A stretch of 64,000 nt of DNA from Phymatolithon calcareum (lineage: Eukaryota; Rhodophyta; Florideophyceae; Hapalidiales): contig OZ345384.1 in assembly GCA_977006965.1 (NCBI GenBank), forward strand, positions 1,849,445-1,913,444, given 5' to 3'. The translations under genes and the position numbers were made by a program. Position 1 is the stretch's first letter, and every line of letters starts with the position of its first letter. The notes below the pieces were generated by a model. It was not told the DNA's origin. It worked only from the letters and a program-made list of their open reading frames with translations, and did no database searches. Shown in pieces: positions 31,910 to 43,660 of the stretch.

Positions 31910-32662
31910 TCCACTCTAAGCCATCGGACTCCGCTCCACTGGGACACGAAGGTAGCAATCGACGTTTCTTGAGGTTTCTAGCTACTCTTGACCTCTGAAG
32001 AAAGCATAAGATATGGACTGCGACTTTGCGCCAGTCGTTACATGGCCGTTCAATATCTCATAGAATTATGTCCCTCTTGTGTTTCTACTTCATTGAGCTA
32101 ACGATGGGTAGTGATGGAAGTGAACCCTGAGCACTTGGACAAAATATAGAATAGACGTATATGGTCTTGAGATCAGCCATGTCCGCTCTAAAATAATTGG
32201 ATTCGCTAGCAGATCCATTAACCTTCACCACAGAGCACATCGGCGATATCACCGAGGCAGCAGCACGGCAATGAATTGCTGTCGACAACAGTATCACCAA
32301 GATGTAAAGGAGAGCGTTTAAGAATGGTTTAAATTATTCAGCGGAGAGGATAGGGCGAGCGATAGGAAGCCAAACAGTTGATAATTTTCTAACAGTAAAT
32401 CATCGGACGCTTTACTTTCCTACCAAGCCACACATTACCTGAATTATCAATCTTCACTTCACATGAACGAACTGCTTGTCATTTCAACGGTCGATATTAT
32501 AGGACTCACCACTTTCTGCCGTGAAATGCAGCAGGTCCTTATGTCGCATTCATGTGTGATCTACACGATCAAGCAAATAACGGGAATAGAGTCTGCAGAT
32601 TATGCTTTGTTTACTTTATTTCGAGATAGCCTTCTTACCGCAAACTTATTGAAGGTTGGCAC

Positions 32663-32670
32663 TATATAAT
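32663..32670 (+). promoter_or_regulatory. Candidate TATA box, right-arm gene
   Basis: TATATAAT about 95 bp upstream of the ATG at 32764, in a suitable position for a short 5' leader. Confidence 0.45.
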
Positions 32671-32763
32671 GAGCCTGAGATCGATTGCCCAAGAGTTTCG
32701 GTCAGACGCACAGCAAATTCCGATAACCCATCGAACAACCTTTTCAATCTCATCGAAGTAATC

Positions 32764-33024
32764 ATGTCATCCGCAGTTCTCAAAACGTTTCCTCTTGTCT
32801 TGTTCGTCGTCCTGATGTTTCTCACTTCATCTGATGCTGTACCGAGAAGCACCGAAGATCTCAGCAAAAACTCTGTCCGTCAGAAAGCAGACTGCTTAGA
32901 CAGTGTTTGCTTCGGGTGGCTTCACTGCAGCAATGGCATTGTGAAGGTCAATGTTGGTGCAAAGCGTGGGCCGAGTAACAAGGGCCTCAGGGATTACTGC
33001 AAAAACACAGCCTGTCGGTGCTAG
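32764..33024 (+). CDS. Secreted cysteine-rich protein, right-arm copy
   Basis: From the ATG at 32764 it encodes 86 aa. The frame is open further upstream, but this ATG starts a classic signal peptide (LKTFPLVLFVVLMFLTSSDA) with likely cleavage after the Ala near residue 25. The mature part of about 60 residues is basic and has six cysteines with spacing C-x4-C-x5-C-x23-C-x4-C-x-C, ending CRC. A TATAAT box lies upstream. This layout is that of small disulfide-bonded secreted proteins; I cannot name the family and do not infer a target. Both palindrome arms carry an identical copy. Confidence 0.6.
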   Translation: MSSAVLKTFPLVLFVVLMFLTSSDAVPRSTEDLSKNSVRQKADCLDSVCFGWLHCSNGIVKVNVGAKRGPSNKGLRDYCKNTACRC

Positions 33025-33352
33025 ACTGCCGTGATCACCAACTCACGTCGGCTTGAAATCCACATCTTCCCCGATGGCTTGCGACATATGTCATCTATGG
33101 AACATCGTGTGCTGCGATGATCAAGATGTTTCAAGTATTGTGCGTGCGATGGTGTCCAAGTGGACAAGATTCCGCCTTCCGAAGGATTCCACTCTCAACA
33201 GTTAGCGTTTCCGATGTAGCACATGCTGTGCTTTTCACCCGACGGCCACCTCTATGGGCCCTTTAGAGATGGTAGCGTGCAAAATAAATGTCATTTTATC
33301 TTTCGAGAGTAACAGCAAGCTCTGTGTACTAACCTAAAATTGTAAAAGGGCT

Positions 33353-33547
33353 ATGAAACCAAAACAACCGCTGCTTTGGTTGGGCGACACAATCTGGGAG
33401 TTTTGTACGGCAGTCCCTCCAGCAAAACATGGATGCAAAATCTCTTCTCTAATGCACAAGGCGTTTCTGGGAAGGTCACAATTCGATTGTACTTGTAGCA
33501 CCCCCACCAAGGAAGCGGACGATATTCATCGTCCCTCACAGGACTAA
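33353..33547 (+). CDS. Hypothetical small protein, right-arm copy
   Basis: 64 aa from ATG, mirror of 30140-30334. Four cysteines, no signal peptide, no recognised motif. Confidence 0.25.
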   Translation: MKPKQPLLWLGDTIWEFCTAVPPAKHGCKISSLMHKAFLGRSQFDCTCSTPTKEADDIHRPSQD

Positions 33548-34499
33548 CAAATGGATACAGTTGTCTACTTTTTTAAAAAGTATCAGGCCTTATTAGAATG
33601 GTAGCTGGCGGTTACCAACGTTAAGCAAAACGAATTGTGCCACTACTTAGATTTATATATATTGTACTATACTTCTTCCTCTCCCACAAGTGATGTTGGC
33701 AGCGCTTCGAGATCCTAGGTTTTCTGCACACGGTGCACTGAAACCGAGCGTCCCATTGCCTTATCTGCCTTCTGGACGCTCCCCGCCGTGCACCTCTACT
33801 TCCAGCAACCCGGCCGGTTAGGACAAAAGATCTTGACTGGGGCGTAGGCAAGACCTGGCTCACAGGCTGAATAATGATAAGAATACGATGAACCTCCTCT
33901 TTTCTTCCTTTCCTTTACTGCAGAAAAACGTTAACTTAGCGCGTGTCTGGTGCTTCCCTCAAGCAGAGTAAGGGACGCACTCAAGTTAAACCTATCATTC
34001 TAAATAGGTAGTACGCTTTTGAGTCAGTTGAAGAGATTGTTCTTTAGATGATAGTCTCTCTTGATTATTCGGTCAGCTCCCCAGAAAACAAAAAATACCG
34101 CTCACAAGGTGTCTGTCATATATTTTTCGACGAAACAGGAAAAAATGTGTACACTTGAGATCATCATGAGCAAAAGTGTACACCAATATGATATTCATCT
34201 TCAACCTACTGAATTCCAGGGTCATGATAAAGAGACTAGGAAGATATCAGCGGAGATTTCTTGGTTCCTGAAGTCACTTTTGAAACACAGAAGCCCATGG
34301 TTGCTGCCTACAATTCTCTTAAACATTGTGCAAGAGGACCTACGTGTCGTGGAACCGCCACGGTTCCTTGATATCAAATCGACTCCAAAACGGACGAGCT
34401 ACCGAAAATGTAGTCTAGCGCCCTGCTGTGTTTAAATTAGAAGAGGCCCTGCAGGCCAGACATAGTTTTCAGCAAATATTGACTAAGATCATAAAGTGG

Positions 34500-34658
34500 A
34501 TGATCATAAAATATTTTATTTCAATTTTGCTGTTCACTCACATTATGATCAATGTTGCGAATCGTGAGTCAGCAAGGCTGTACGGAAAGGAGCACAATGC
34601 CCTGACGCAGAGCTGGAAGTCGAAACGTTTAACTGCATTCGAGAATCGTAAATGGTAA
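34500..34658 (+). CDS. Small hydrophobic-leader peptide, right-arm copy
   Basis: 52 aa from ATG, mirror of 29029-29187: hydrophobic leader, then a polar basic tail. Start uncertain. Confidence 0.3.
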   Translation: MIIKYFISILLFTHIMINVANRESARLYGKEHNALTQSWKSKRLTAFENRKW

Positions 34659-35013
34659 CTGACTTTCAAAATAGATCCGGCCTCCGACGAGTCTGGGAAC
34701 AGCTAGATTAACGGCGGGCAACAAAATAACGCTTTTGCACCAAGCAGTGAGGACGAAAGAAAGCACACACACAAAATATGCTTTGTAGGTCACTTCCCAA
34801 CAAACGTACTGAAATTGATGGAATGGGCAGTCAAGGAGCACTGGCAGTTGGGAACTCTCAGCACTATCCTGAGGAAGCGTACATGGCCCCCTACAGCAGA
34901 CAATAATGTGCCTCGAACCATTGACTTTTCACTATGCAATACTAATTACGGCACATAAAAATTCTCGAGGCTAGTATAATACACGCTTCTAAAGGTGCCG
35001 ACTTCCCTCAACT

Positions 35014-35238
35014 ATGTTTCTTCGGCGTTCGGACAACCTTTTTCTGCTCCTAGGAATTCTTTCTCTCTTTATTGCAGAAGGCAATAATGTAACGCAAGAA
35101 CTTACCTTAGAGCAAGTTCACATTTTTCAAAAATTGAAGTATCTCTACAGGGCTCTCCATGCACAGATCTTCTACCGCTTTGCCATGCATTCCTCCGATG
35201 AGTTGCGGTCGAGAGGCAGACCGAGAAGAACAGCGTAG
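35014..35238 (+). CDS. Small signal-peptide protein, right-arm copy
   Basis: 74 aa from ATG, mirror of 28449-28673, with the leader LFLLLGILSLFI. Confidence 0.4.
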   Translation: MFLRRSDNLFLLLGILSLFIAEGNNVTQELTLEQVHIFQKLKYLYRALHAQIFYRFAMHSSDELRSRGRPRRTA

Positions 35239-35519
35239 GATTAGGAGCTCCACTGTCAACTTCTCCTAGGCATTTAGTTTCTCCGGTACACGCTTACGAC
35301 CTCAGAGCTCCGCAGGATAAGCCTGTTTAAAGCTAGAACACAATGTGATGAGAATCCTTATAACACGCGTTGTGTGCGATAGAAGCGGGTTTCCCTTGCA
35401 GTCTTTAGATTTTTGCAAATGGTGTTAAATGAACTGGAATCAAAACATGAACATTAAGCGGGTGTTTTTGATCAAGAGAGTCCGGACTTCATTGTCCTCC
35501 TTACTGAAAAGGTCACACC

Positions 35520-36552
35520 CTGCCGCGGATCTGCCGTAGAGAAGATGGTTACAGAGGAAAAAAGAAAAGCAGAGCAGAGGAAGAGAAGCACACTCTTACT
35601 AGATATGAAAGCCTAGGGAACTTTGTGCACCTCAGAGTAACTCAATCGAACGGTGGAGACCCTTCTGTCCATGTAAACAACCAAGTCAGAAGGACATGAA
35701 TTGGCCGGTCCATCAGGTGCTCAGTCTTTGGCCATGTGTCTGGCCTACCCGCAAATGCCGGAGAAAATACAGCAAAACATAGAGTATGATGTCAAGAACG
35801 TAGAGCCGCGAGCCGGTGTCATCCTCATAAGGCTGCAAGGCCAAAAGGAATGACTGAATGAACTAATGGAATCTATGATCATTGGATAAATGCCACAGCT
35901 GGAGTAGAGCGGCTTTCCAAATCCAACATTTGAAGAACCATTCTTCAAAAGCCATAAATGGGTGACATTGCAAACGCGGCTGGGGAAATATCGATTAACA
36001 CACCCGTCTTCGAGCTAGATCCCTGCGCGATTCAGCGCGGGCTTTCAGGATCGAAGCGCAATGCACGACGATATGCTACCGCAGTGCTCAGCACGTCGTG
36101 CGGTCCCTTAATTCAGCCATGAAAAATTATATGCCTTTTACGAAAATATCTCGCATGATGACATAATTACCTCTCTTGTTACTATTTTGTCGTTTTTCTT
36201 CAATTTTTCGACTACCTACGCTCTGTAATGCCAAGGTGCTCAAGCGCGACGCGCTGTGTACGCGAGCGGACGGCGTTGGGAATGAATGAAACGGACGGAA
36301 AATGAATAGTATTGACAATCCCGCGCCAAGAGGTGCGAGCTGAGTGGATTGAGTATTGGCGTCACACCGGTATGACAGAAGCAGAACTTCAGAGAGCGAT
36401 GTGCGCGAAATAAAGGCTGCCCTCCGGATAAATTGACTAGGCCGGCATTGCAAATTGAATGTTCCCTTGCATTGAGCGTGCGCGTCCTTGAAGTACCAAA
36501 GTTAGGAATGAGCATCACGTAAATTTTAGCGTCCATGTGCCAGGATTTTTTC
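35520..36552. other. Spacer without recognised gene
   Basis: Short frames only. No repeat or motif was recognised. Confidence 0.4.
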
Positions 36553-37640
36553 CCTCAATTCAGTGAATGAAATTATATATTTTTTGGAAACGAAAACTGT
36601 TCATTCTCAGGCTCTTCAAAAGCGTCTAGCTCATGGATGTCTTCAACATGTTTGGCAAAACAGTTTCTACCGGTTGATGAGCCATGCATGTAGATTGCGA
36701 CTTCATCACTACTCCTATTAACACGAGGGTCGTCTTCTTGACTTTGAAGATTCTGCAGTTGTTTTGCACAGTAGAATTAGTCATCACGCCATCCATAGTC
36801 TTCAATCTCTTCCTCTTGTGAGTTAAGTGGCTTCTAACACCGCTTTCGGAGGCAAATTTATATTCTGGCGTCACTGAATGTGGACGAGAATTGTGCCGTC
36901 AAATGTGCTGTCGATGAGTTGTTCGGCGAAGACTTCACTATATCTTCACCGCCTGATGTGACCTTGAGACTCTGGATGCGCACCAGAAAACGGATCCAGC
37001 TATCAACCACGTAAATTCCCAGTGCAGATGTGTTCACGCGAAACGACCAGTATTGGGTGAGTAGTTTCTTCTCAATATTCAAACTATCTTAGCTGCATCA
37101 ATTTTGCTTGTCGATTTAAGCAAACGCAGAATAAGATGTCTCGGATACATCGCGCTGGGGAACGGAAAGCTCAACACGAGAAGGTCCATTGTCAAGCTGA
37201 CGCCAGCGACCACTATTGCATGGTTTCCCTTCCCTGGTGGTAGAGATAGTGAAATGAAGTAACGGCAATCCCGGTTAACTCAGGGCGTCGTCATCGTTAG
37301 CGGGTCACCAGTGACAGATTTTCGAACCACAGAAACGTACTGGCGCGTATTGGAAAGCTTTATTTGCGAGACATATTGCAATGAGTACTTCTTTGTTCCG
37401 ATTTTGATGAGTCCGATGAACTTGATGCCCAATCGGAGAAGTATTTCTGCAGATTCAACATTGGCAAAGTAAGAATCCGTGCAGAGCCTTGTAGCAGAGT
37501 ATGCAGCGAAGAGAAGTCGCAGAACTGCTGTATCATTTGAAGCTTCATTCTGGAAATCATTTTTGTTTAGCCTTCTGCAGTGCTCTCAAGCTCAAGATGC
37601 ATCATTAATCAACTTCGTTCACACGCGGAGCTCTATATCT
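36553..37640 (-). pseudogene. piggyBac-like transposase, copy 2 (degraded)
   Basis: Minus-strand fragments match the copy at 39836-42103: 'TDSYFANVESAEILLRLG' (second catalytic Asp region), 'SVVRKSVTGDP', 'NRDCRYFIS', 'YWSFRVNTSALG.YVVDSW', 'SGVRSHLTHKRKRLKT', 'TVQNNCRIFKVKKTTLV'. Frameshifts and stops break it, and the N-terminal half is gone. The terminal motif TTTTTTCCCTCAATTCAG (about 36548-36565) and TTAGCGTCC just before it correspond to the end of copy 3. Confidence 0.75.
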
Positions 37641-39740
37641 CACAACGGTTCTCCGGCTTACTGTCGATAGCAAAGTATTGGGCAATTTCAACTCTCCGTC
37701 ATCCACAGAACTAACACAATATATCATTTTATCGCAAATGGAGCGGAAGTCGGGAGACATGAAGTAGCACAAGGGACACCTACATTGACCAGTACATAGT
37801 TACAACAAGAGCGAGTAATAGGAAAAGCGAGGAGCAAAAACATGAATTGCACTGAATAAGCACGAAAATGAGCTAACGACCTATTTAATCCGGCTCTGGA
37901 AGCGATACTTGCAGAGAAATCACCGAAAGAGCTCGAAACAGCTCTACAATCGCAAAGACGGAGTGGCTTCATCCTTGGAAAGACGTCAAAACCCACTGCG
38001 TCCCACTTCGTTTCAAGATTTCTGTTCACGATAAATAGAGCATTTGATCCGGAAGCGGTCCAATTCATAACGGAGAGCTACTACAGGAAACTACCAAATC
38101 AGCTTGGACGAATCGCGGAAAATGGACAGAGAGTTTAAAAATATGGTCAAACGATATCAACATAATCATCGACGAACATTTACTAAGAAATTTTCAACGA
38201 AAGTACGAGCCGAGAATGGCGTAACCGACAGGCCTTGACAAGCTCTTCGCAGAACTCTTCTTCGCCGTACCTAGCATTTCCAGCGAAATTATTAGAAGCG
38301 AGCTGAAATATTTACTCCAAGAATGTGTTAAGGTTATACTTACACCAATACACGAAAAGGCGGTCAACTCACTGCCACGGAAATATCACTCCACGGTGGA
38401 GATATACCACACGCAAAAAGTCCTGAAAGCAACGCTAGACAAGCTCCCGTGTTTGTTTGTCCACATGCTGCCATATTTCCTCCAGGCAAGCCAGTTGAAA
38501 AAGTAGTTGACTAAACCGGGACAACTACGATTGTGTCGCATTTGGTACCCCAAGGCTCATACTTTAGTCGCGCATTGAACAATATGTACGTCAAAAAATT
38601 TGCTGAAACTTTGGAAAAAGAGATTTCCCGAATCCAGAATAGGGAGAACCCTCTTTCCCGAGGACGCCATTGTCCAATTTAAAACCGGAGAGGAGAGCAG
38701 AAAACATTTCATTTTGCATAGAAATGGGCAGAGAACACTGGAATGATATGAAATTTACAAAACTGACTTTTCGTCTGCAACGACGAGAGAAGATGGGTAC
38801 CGTATACGGGCGGCTTACGTGCATGGTAGCCACATCAATAAAATTTAATATTTCGCTATATTACTACTGAGATTAGGGATCACTCGAGAATCCCCAGTGT
38901 CGTTCGATTTTTAAATATCTTCAACCTAAACTCGAGGAATCGAATTCTCTATGCCCTATCCTTATTTTTTTAGACGCCGATGTGCCAACTGGCCCCTGCT
39001 CTTGCAGATGCGTGCAATAGGAGGCGAAGAGCCCTTACGAAGACTAATGCGAAGTCTTTGTACACCTTACACCAGAGAAAGTATCCTCCTTTTTGGACGA
39101 GCTCGCTAAAACCTTTTCTACGCCCTCTCCAAGCCCCCCTCTGACGCACTCTCACAACTTATTATTCTTGCTCAATCAGTCCGCATAACCACTCTAGATC
39201 TTTCTAACCTTCTGTGCTCTCCATTTCACTTTATAGCAACTTTACTGACATCCTCACACATTCAGCACAAATTCAGTAGACGTAGCGTATCAAGATCCTA
39301 TCATTCAGTTACGTAAATGACACGATCACTTCCATGAAATGTACATGTACCTGTGCAACGAAATTGAGAAATTAAAATTGATCACGCGGTAACTTCGACA
39401 GAAGACACTGTCGTCCATCTCCCTGTATGTTCAGACAGTTTCTATCGCTCAAAAAAGCGGTTCATTCCCCGAATAGAATAATTTCTCCATTTTTGACAGC
39501 CATTCGAGCCAAAGAATCTCGGAAAATAGATTACGGGTACTGTGGAACGATTTCTGGCGAGTAATGCGGTGGGCCACTATTTTGCCACATTCGTCTTCCT
39601 TTCGCGGAACGAAATTAATACAAGATGCGCCGATGGAAATGAGAACGTAGGACGTTGTAATAAGGCCGGCGGAACAATATATTCCGCTGAAAGAAGGCGG
39701 AAGGGTAAAAGAAAAGCACCCATTTACAGCAAATATGCAG
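37641..39740. other. Spacer, unidentified remnants
   Basis: A plus-strand stretch near 38520-38700 reads 'GTTTIVSHLVPQGSYFSRAL' and then a charged helix, so it may be a fragment of a mobile-element protein, but stops surround it and I cannot name it. No other motif was seen. Confidence 0.35.
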
Positions 39741-39743
39741 TTC

Positions 39744-42318
39744 TAGCGTCTATTTTACGAAAATTTTCCCTCAATTGAGCAGCAGTTTTCCCTCAATTGA
39801 GGGAAGAGATTCATTTAATTTTTTGCTCATGAAATTTACTCGCTATCGGGCACGTCAAAGGCGTCAAGCTCGTGGACATCTTCCACATGCTTAGCGAAAC
39901 AGTTTCTACCTGTAGAAGTACCACAAATGTATATTGCGGCACCATCAAGCCTATTACATGATGAGCACACAAGCGTCGTCTTCTTGATTTTGCAGACTCT
40001 GCAGTTGTTTTGCACTGCAAAAGTAGTCATCATGCCATTTGAAGTCTTCCTTCTCTTTCGCGTGGGAGTTAAGTGTGTTCCAACACCGCTTCCGGAGGCC
40101 AATGCACGTTTTGGACTGACTGAACGTCGACGAGTATTGCGCGAATCGAATGTGTTGTCGTTGAGTTGCTCGGCCAGCACTTCATAATACCTTCGCTGCC
40201 TCATGTGCTGCTGACCTTCTGGATGAGCACCAGAGAATAAAAGCCAGCTATCAACCACGCAAACGGCCAGAAGAGATGTGTTAATACGAAACGACCAATC
40301 TTGGGTCCGGACTTTCTTCTCCATGTCCAAACTCTCTTGACGGCAACGGTTATGCTTGTCGATTTGAGCGCAGGCCGAATAGTATGTTCCGCATACTTCA
40401 GGCTGTTGGACTGAAAGCTCAACACGTGAAGCACCATCTTCGAGCTGGCGCCAACGCACACGACTGTACGGTTTCTCTTGCATAGTGGTTGAGGTAGTTG
40501 AAATAAAATATCGGCGATCACGGTCAACCCACACTGCTGCCATCATTGACGGCTCGCCAGTGAAAGATTTTCGCACCATAGAAACGCATTGACCCCTTTA
40601 GCCGAGCTCCATTCTTGATAGATGTTCCATGGGATACTTCTTCGTCGCCGTCTTGATAACCCCAATGAAATTTAAGCCCAGTCAGAGAAGCATCTCCGCA
40701 GATTCAACGCTCGCAAAGTAGGAATCCGCACATACAATACGCCTTGTGCCGGAGTATGCTGCTACGAGACGGCGCAGAACTGCTGTACCGTGGTTCGTTT
40801 CCCCTTCGAAACATTTTTTCTTCTCGTCTTCGGCAGTTGTCACCAGCTCGAGATGAACCATTATCCCACTTCTTCCACACGCCGAATTCTGAATCTCGCA
40901 ACCGTTTTCAGGCTTGCGATCAATGGCGATGTATTGAGGCAACTCTTTTTCGATCCAGTGACCTCCGTTGCCATACCAACGAGATATGGACTCATCGACG
41001 CAGATGAGGTCCGACGGAAACACCGTGCGCTTTCTGTGGTCATTGATAGCATCGACAAAATCTTGAACAAGCAACCAGCGGAACTGCGCAGATGATACGT
41101 TGCCTTCTTCACTTGGTGGCATGCTGAATGTAATGCACCGGAGATATTCGGTGAACCGTTCTCTCGTCATCCCAGTGCTTGAAAAAGAAGGAGCTGGTAT
41201 GTACTTGCTCGGCCTTGTAGTCTTCCATAAATCGCCCTTCGAGCCGAACTCAAAACTTGTCATCAGGACGAGTATTCCGAAAAACTTGAGCAACTCTGTT
41301 ACTATTGTCTCCTTTCGACCGATTCTTCGCAGCTTAGAAGACGTCCAAGCAACAATTTTTCGAAGTTGACCTTGAGGAATTATCGCCATAAAGCAATCAT
41401 AAGGCGTATGGTGCCCAATACCACCATTTTCGGATAAGAAATCCCCGTTCGGAGTGCGAACTCTCCAAAACTGACGGGGAACCCGTCCTCCTATCGGACA
41501 TAGAACTTGATGCTCGTACCACGGCACTCGGTGAGCGATAGTTTTCTGTTCGCGGTCGGGCGTGACGACATCATTTTCCTCTTGCGATGCCTGATCTCAA
41601 GATCCTTGCAAGGCGTACGCGAAAGAGCCGGGAAGAGGGCGTTCAGAGCTTCTGAAGCTTGTATCGAGCCTTATGCGAGCTTCGGGGGAGGTTCTGGTTG
41701 CGTCTGCGGACGATGAACCAGCGTTTCGCGATGAAGATCGGCGAAGTCGAGTACTGTAAGCAATCCATGGCGGTCTCGCGCTTTGTCGGTGTTGGCATGG
41801 TTCAGGCTCGTGAGTTTCTGAAATGTCATCGTCGGCATTGCCTGCCTTGACGTTGACAATCTTGACTGTCTTAATCGTAGTCTTCTTAACAAGATGCCGA
41901 ATTAGAACCCATTTTACGCGAAGTAAAGTGCTCGCACGACCATTGATTTCTTCAACAAGTACCTCCTGAACCGTTCCGCTCACCTTTTTTGACTTGGAAA
42001 GGGCTCTATATAGTCTGCCGCACTCTGTGAGACTGGTTAACGATGTTGCCATGGCGTGCACGGATGCAACGACCACTCGGCGGAGGTCTTTTTCGCGTAG
42101 CATGACGAGTTTGGTTTTTCTGAGTCACCAGTATATTTTCGTTCCTACCACGGAACGACGGGCTTTTAAGGTAATAGTTGGAATACTCCTCATCTAGAAC
42201 GTGAGCCCGCCATTCTGACTTTGGCGCGAAAGATCCGTTCCGCATTCTTTTTATGAACTTATTTGAGCTTTCAATTCGCCCCTCAATTGAGGGGGTTCGT
42301 AAAATAGACACTAGGAAT
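39744..42318 (-). mobile_element. piggyBac-like transposon, copy 3
   Basis: About 2.57 kb bounded by inverted repeats: GTCTATTTTACGAA at 39749-39762 and its complement near 42299-42312, each followed inward by CCCTCAATTGAG. CTAG lies immediately outside the GTCTATTTT motif on both sides (with one intervening base), a candidate 4-bp target site. The canonical piggyBac TTAA is not seen. CCCTCAATTGAGGG also recurs at 39790-39804. It contains a transposase gene with three stops. Confidence 0.7.
39836..42103 (-). pseudogene. piggyBac-like transposase, nearly full length
   Basis: One minus-strand frame of about 755 codons interrupted only by TGA at 41597-41599 and by TGA and TAA between 40580 and 40682. 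The N-terminal 170 residues are low-complexity. The DDE core follows: 'FFGILVLMTSF', first Asp in 'ICVDESISRWYGNGG', second in 'VCADSYFASVESAEMLL', third probably in 'CAQIDKHNRCRQ', then 'DWSFRINTSLL'. The C-terminal zinc-binding part is intact (CRVCKIKK, CSSCNR, then C, C, H, H). Such transposases cut and paste DNA at 4-bp sites. No frameshift is seen, so decay is recent. Confidence 0.85.
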
Positions 42319-43480
42319 AGTCGTCGGCCGATAAAATGTGGCCATGAGGTAGAGAGCAATGATGGTAAACAGAGAGACAAGACTGAATGACAAAGAACGA
42401 AATATGAACAGGAAAACAAGATTAAGAGAGATTTGGAAAGAAAAATTAGGACCATCTTGAAGAAACAAACTGGAATGTAGAGAAGATATGTTAGAAAGGT
42501 TTCAACTTGCATCAAGTTGCGAATCGCCATTGGGGGAATGGAGAAGTTTAGACGTCAGAGGTTCAGTTTATTCTTAGTGACTTAGATCTTTTCGGAACCA
42601 TTGAGTTTGAAATTGAGAAGCCCGCGAAATATTTGTATGCCTGCCAATGGTATCGGAAATAGAGAAGAGGAGGAGTGCTGACATGAGAAGGGAATTGGAT
42701 ATCAATGAAATGGAGAGAGCTGCTCGCATTAGATTGGAGATTGAACCTAAAATTTGCTCAGATCTACTTGCTACTCTCATTAATTTCACGCACATCTGCC
42801 ACATGCGCCCTATCTCTGCCGTACATCTGCATCACTTCCGCACTAAGCTCCAGAGCGGTTGACGCCTATGCGTTGCTGATGAAACTACTGAATGCATCCA
42901 TAAGGACTGCATGGTTGACTCCTTTCTCCTCACGTAAGCACACCACAAGCACTCCTCTGCGCTTATCAGAGAGGAGCCTAAATGGCTTCAGGCGATCGGC
43001 ATTCTCGATGACTTCTTGTACGTTCCGTAACTCAATATCCTACATTGCGTGCAGGATTTCCCCAATGCTTGGAATATATTACCGACAGGTGTCATGTCGC
43101 TTTATATCTGCTGATCAGCATCGACGAAGTGCTGGACGAGTTCTGGAACTTTTTTTCCACTGACCACAAAAGCAGCACTCACGACCGCCGAATTATTACA
43201 GTGATGCGTTATCGCACGGGGCCTTGGCTACCAGGAAACTCAACTCTCTGTCCAGGCCGAAGGGAAACCGTCTCGAGTACACCGATACCGGAGGCGTCTT
43301 GGGCAACACCGGCTTATCGCCGCAGATATTCCCCACACAATTAGTTGTCGCACCTTTGGCGATGTTTGTTTTCGGTTCGATGAGTACAGGCAGATCTTCA
43401 CGCGCTTCGACTCGAGACCGACATGAGCACAGCAGTTGAGTCTTGGCTTATTATTTGTGAACAGAGTAGCATAGAGTATG
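42319..43480. other. Spacer without recognised gene
   Basis: Charged short frames (for example near 42647-42862) without motif. Nothing recognised. Confidence 0.35.
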
Positions 43481-43660
43481 ACAGATTGTTTAGCGAGCCA
43501 TACTTTAGGAGTTTGGTATTACCGAATTTGAGGAGTAAGATCATCATAATTACTACGTCATTTCATTCTGTTTCGTCAAGGTAAACCCCTTGTTCATTCA
43601 ACCCGTCCACCAAATCGGTGAAGAACCTTCGTTCGCCTTCAGCGAAAGCCGAGTTTCCGT
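43480..43660 (+). repeat. Diverged relative of the 578-bp solo LTR
   Basis: CATACTTTAG, CGTCAAGGTAA, TTCATTCA.CC and GAAGAACC.TCGTTCGC occur in the same order and spacing as in the solo LTR at 60150-60727. Ends cannot be defined; the match fades after about 43660. Confidence 0.5.

Larger units (their letters stand above)
31890..35519 (-). repeat. Large palindrome, right arm
   Basis: Inverted copy of 28168-31797. The sequence right of 35519 (CTGCCGCGGATC...) differs from the left flank, so both junctions are sharp. Confidence 0.95.

Noticed and set aside
38520-38700. Non-LTR retrotransposon fragment
   Set aside because: The phrase 'VPQGSYFSRAL' is suggestive of a reverse transcriptase, but no catalytic block follows and the frame is short.
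42278-42318. Independent MITE made of CCCTCAATTGAGGG palindromes
   Set aside because: The same motif marks the ends of all three piggyBac copies, so it belongs to them.
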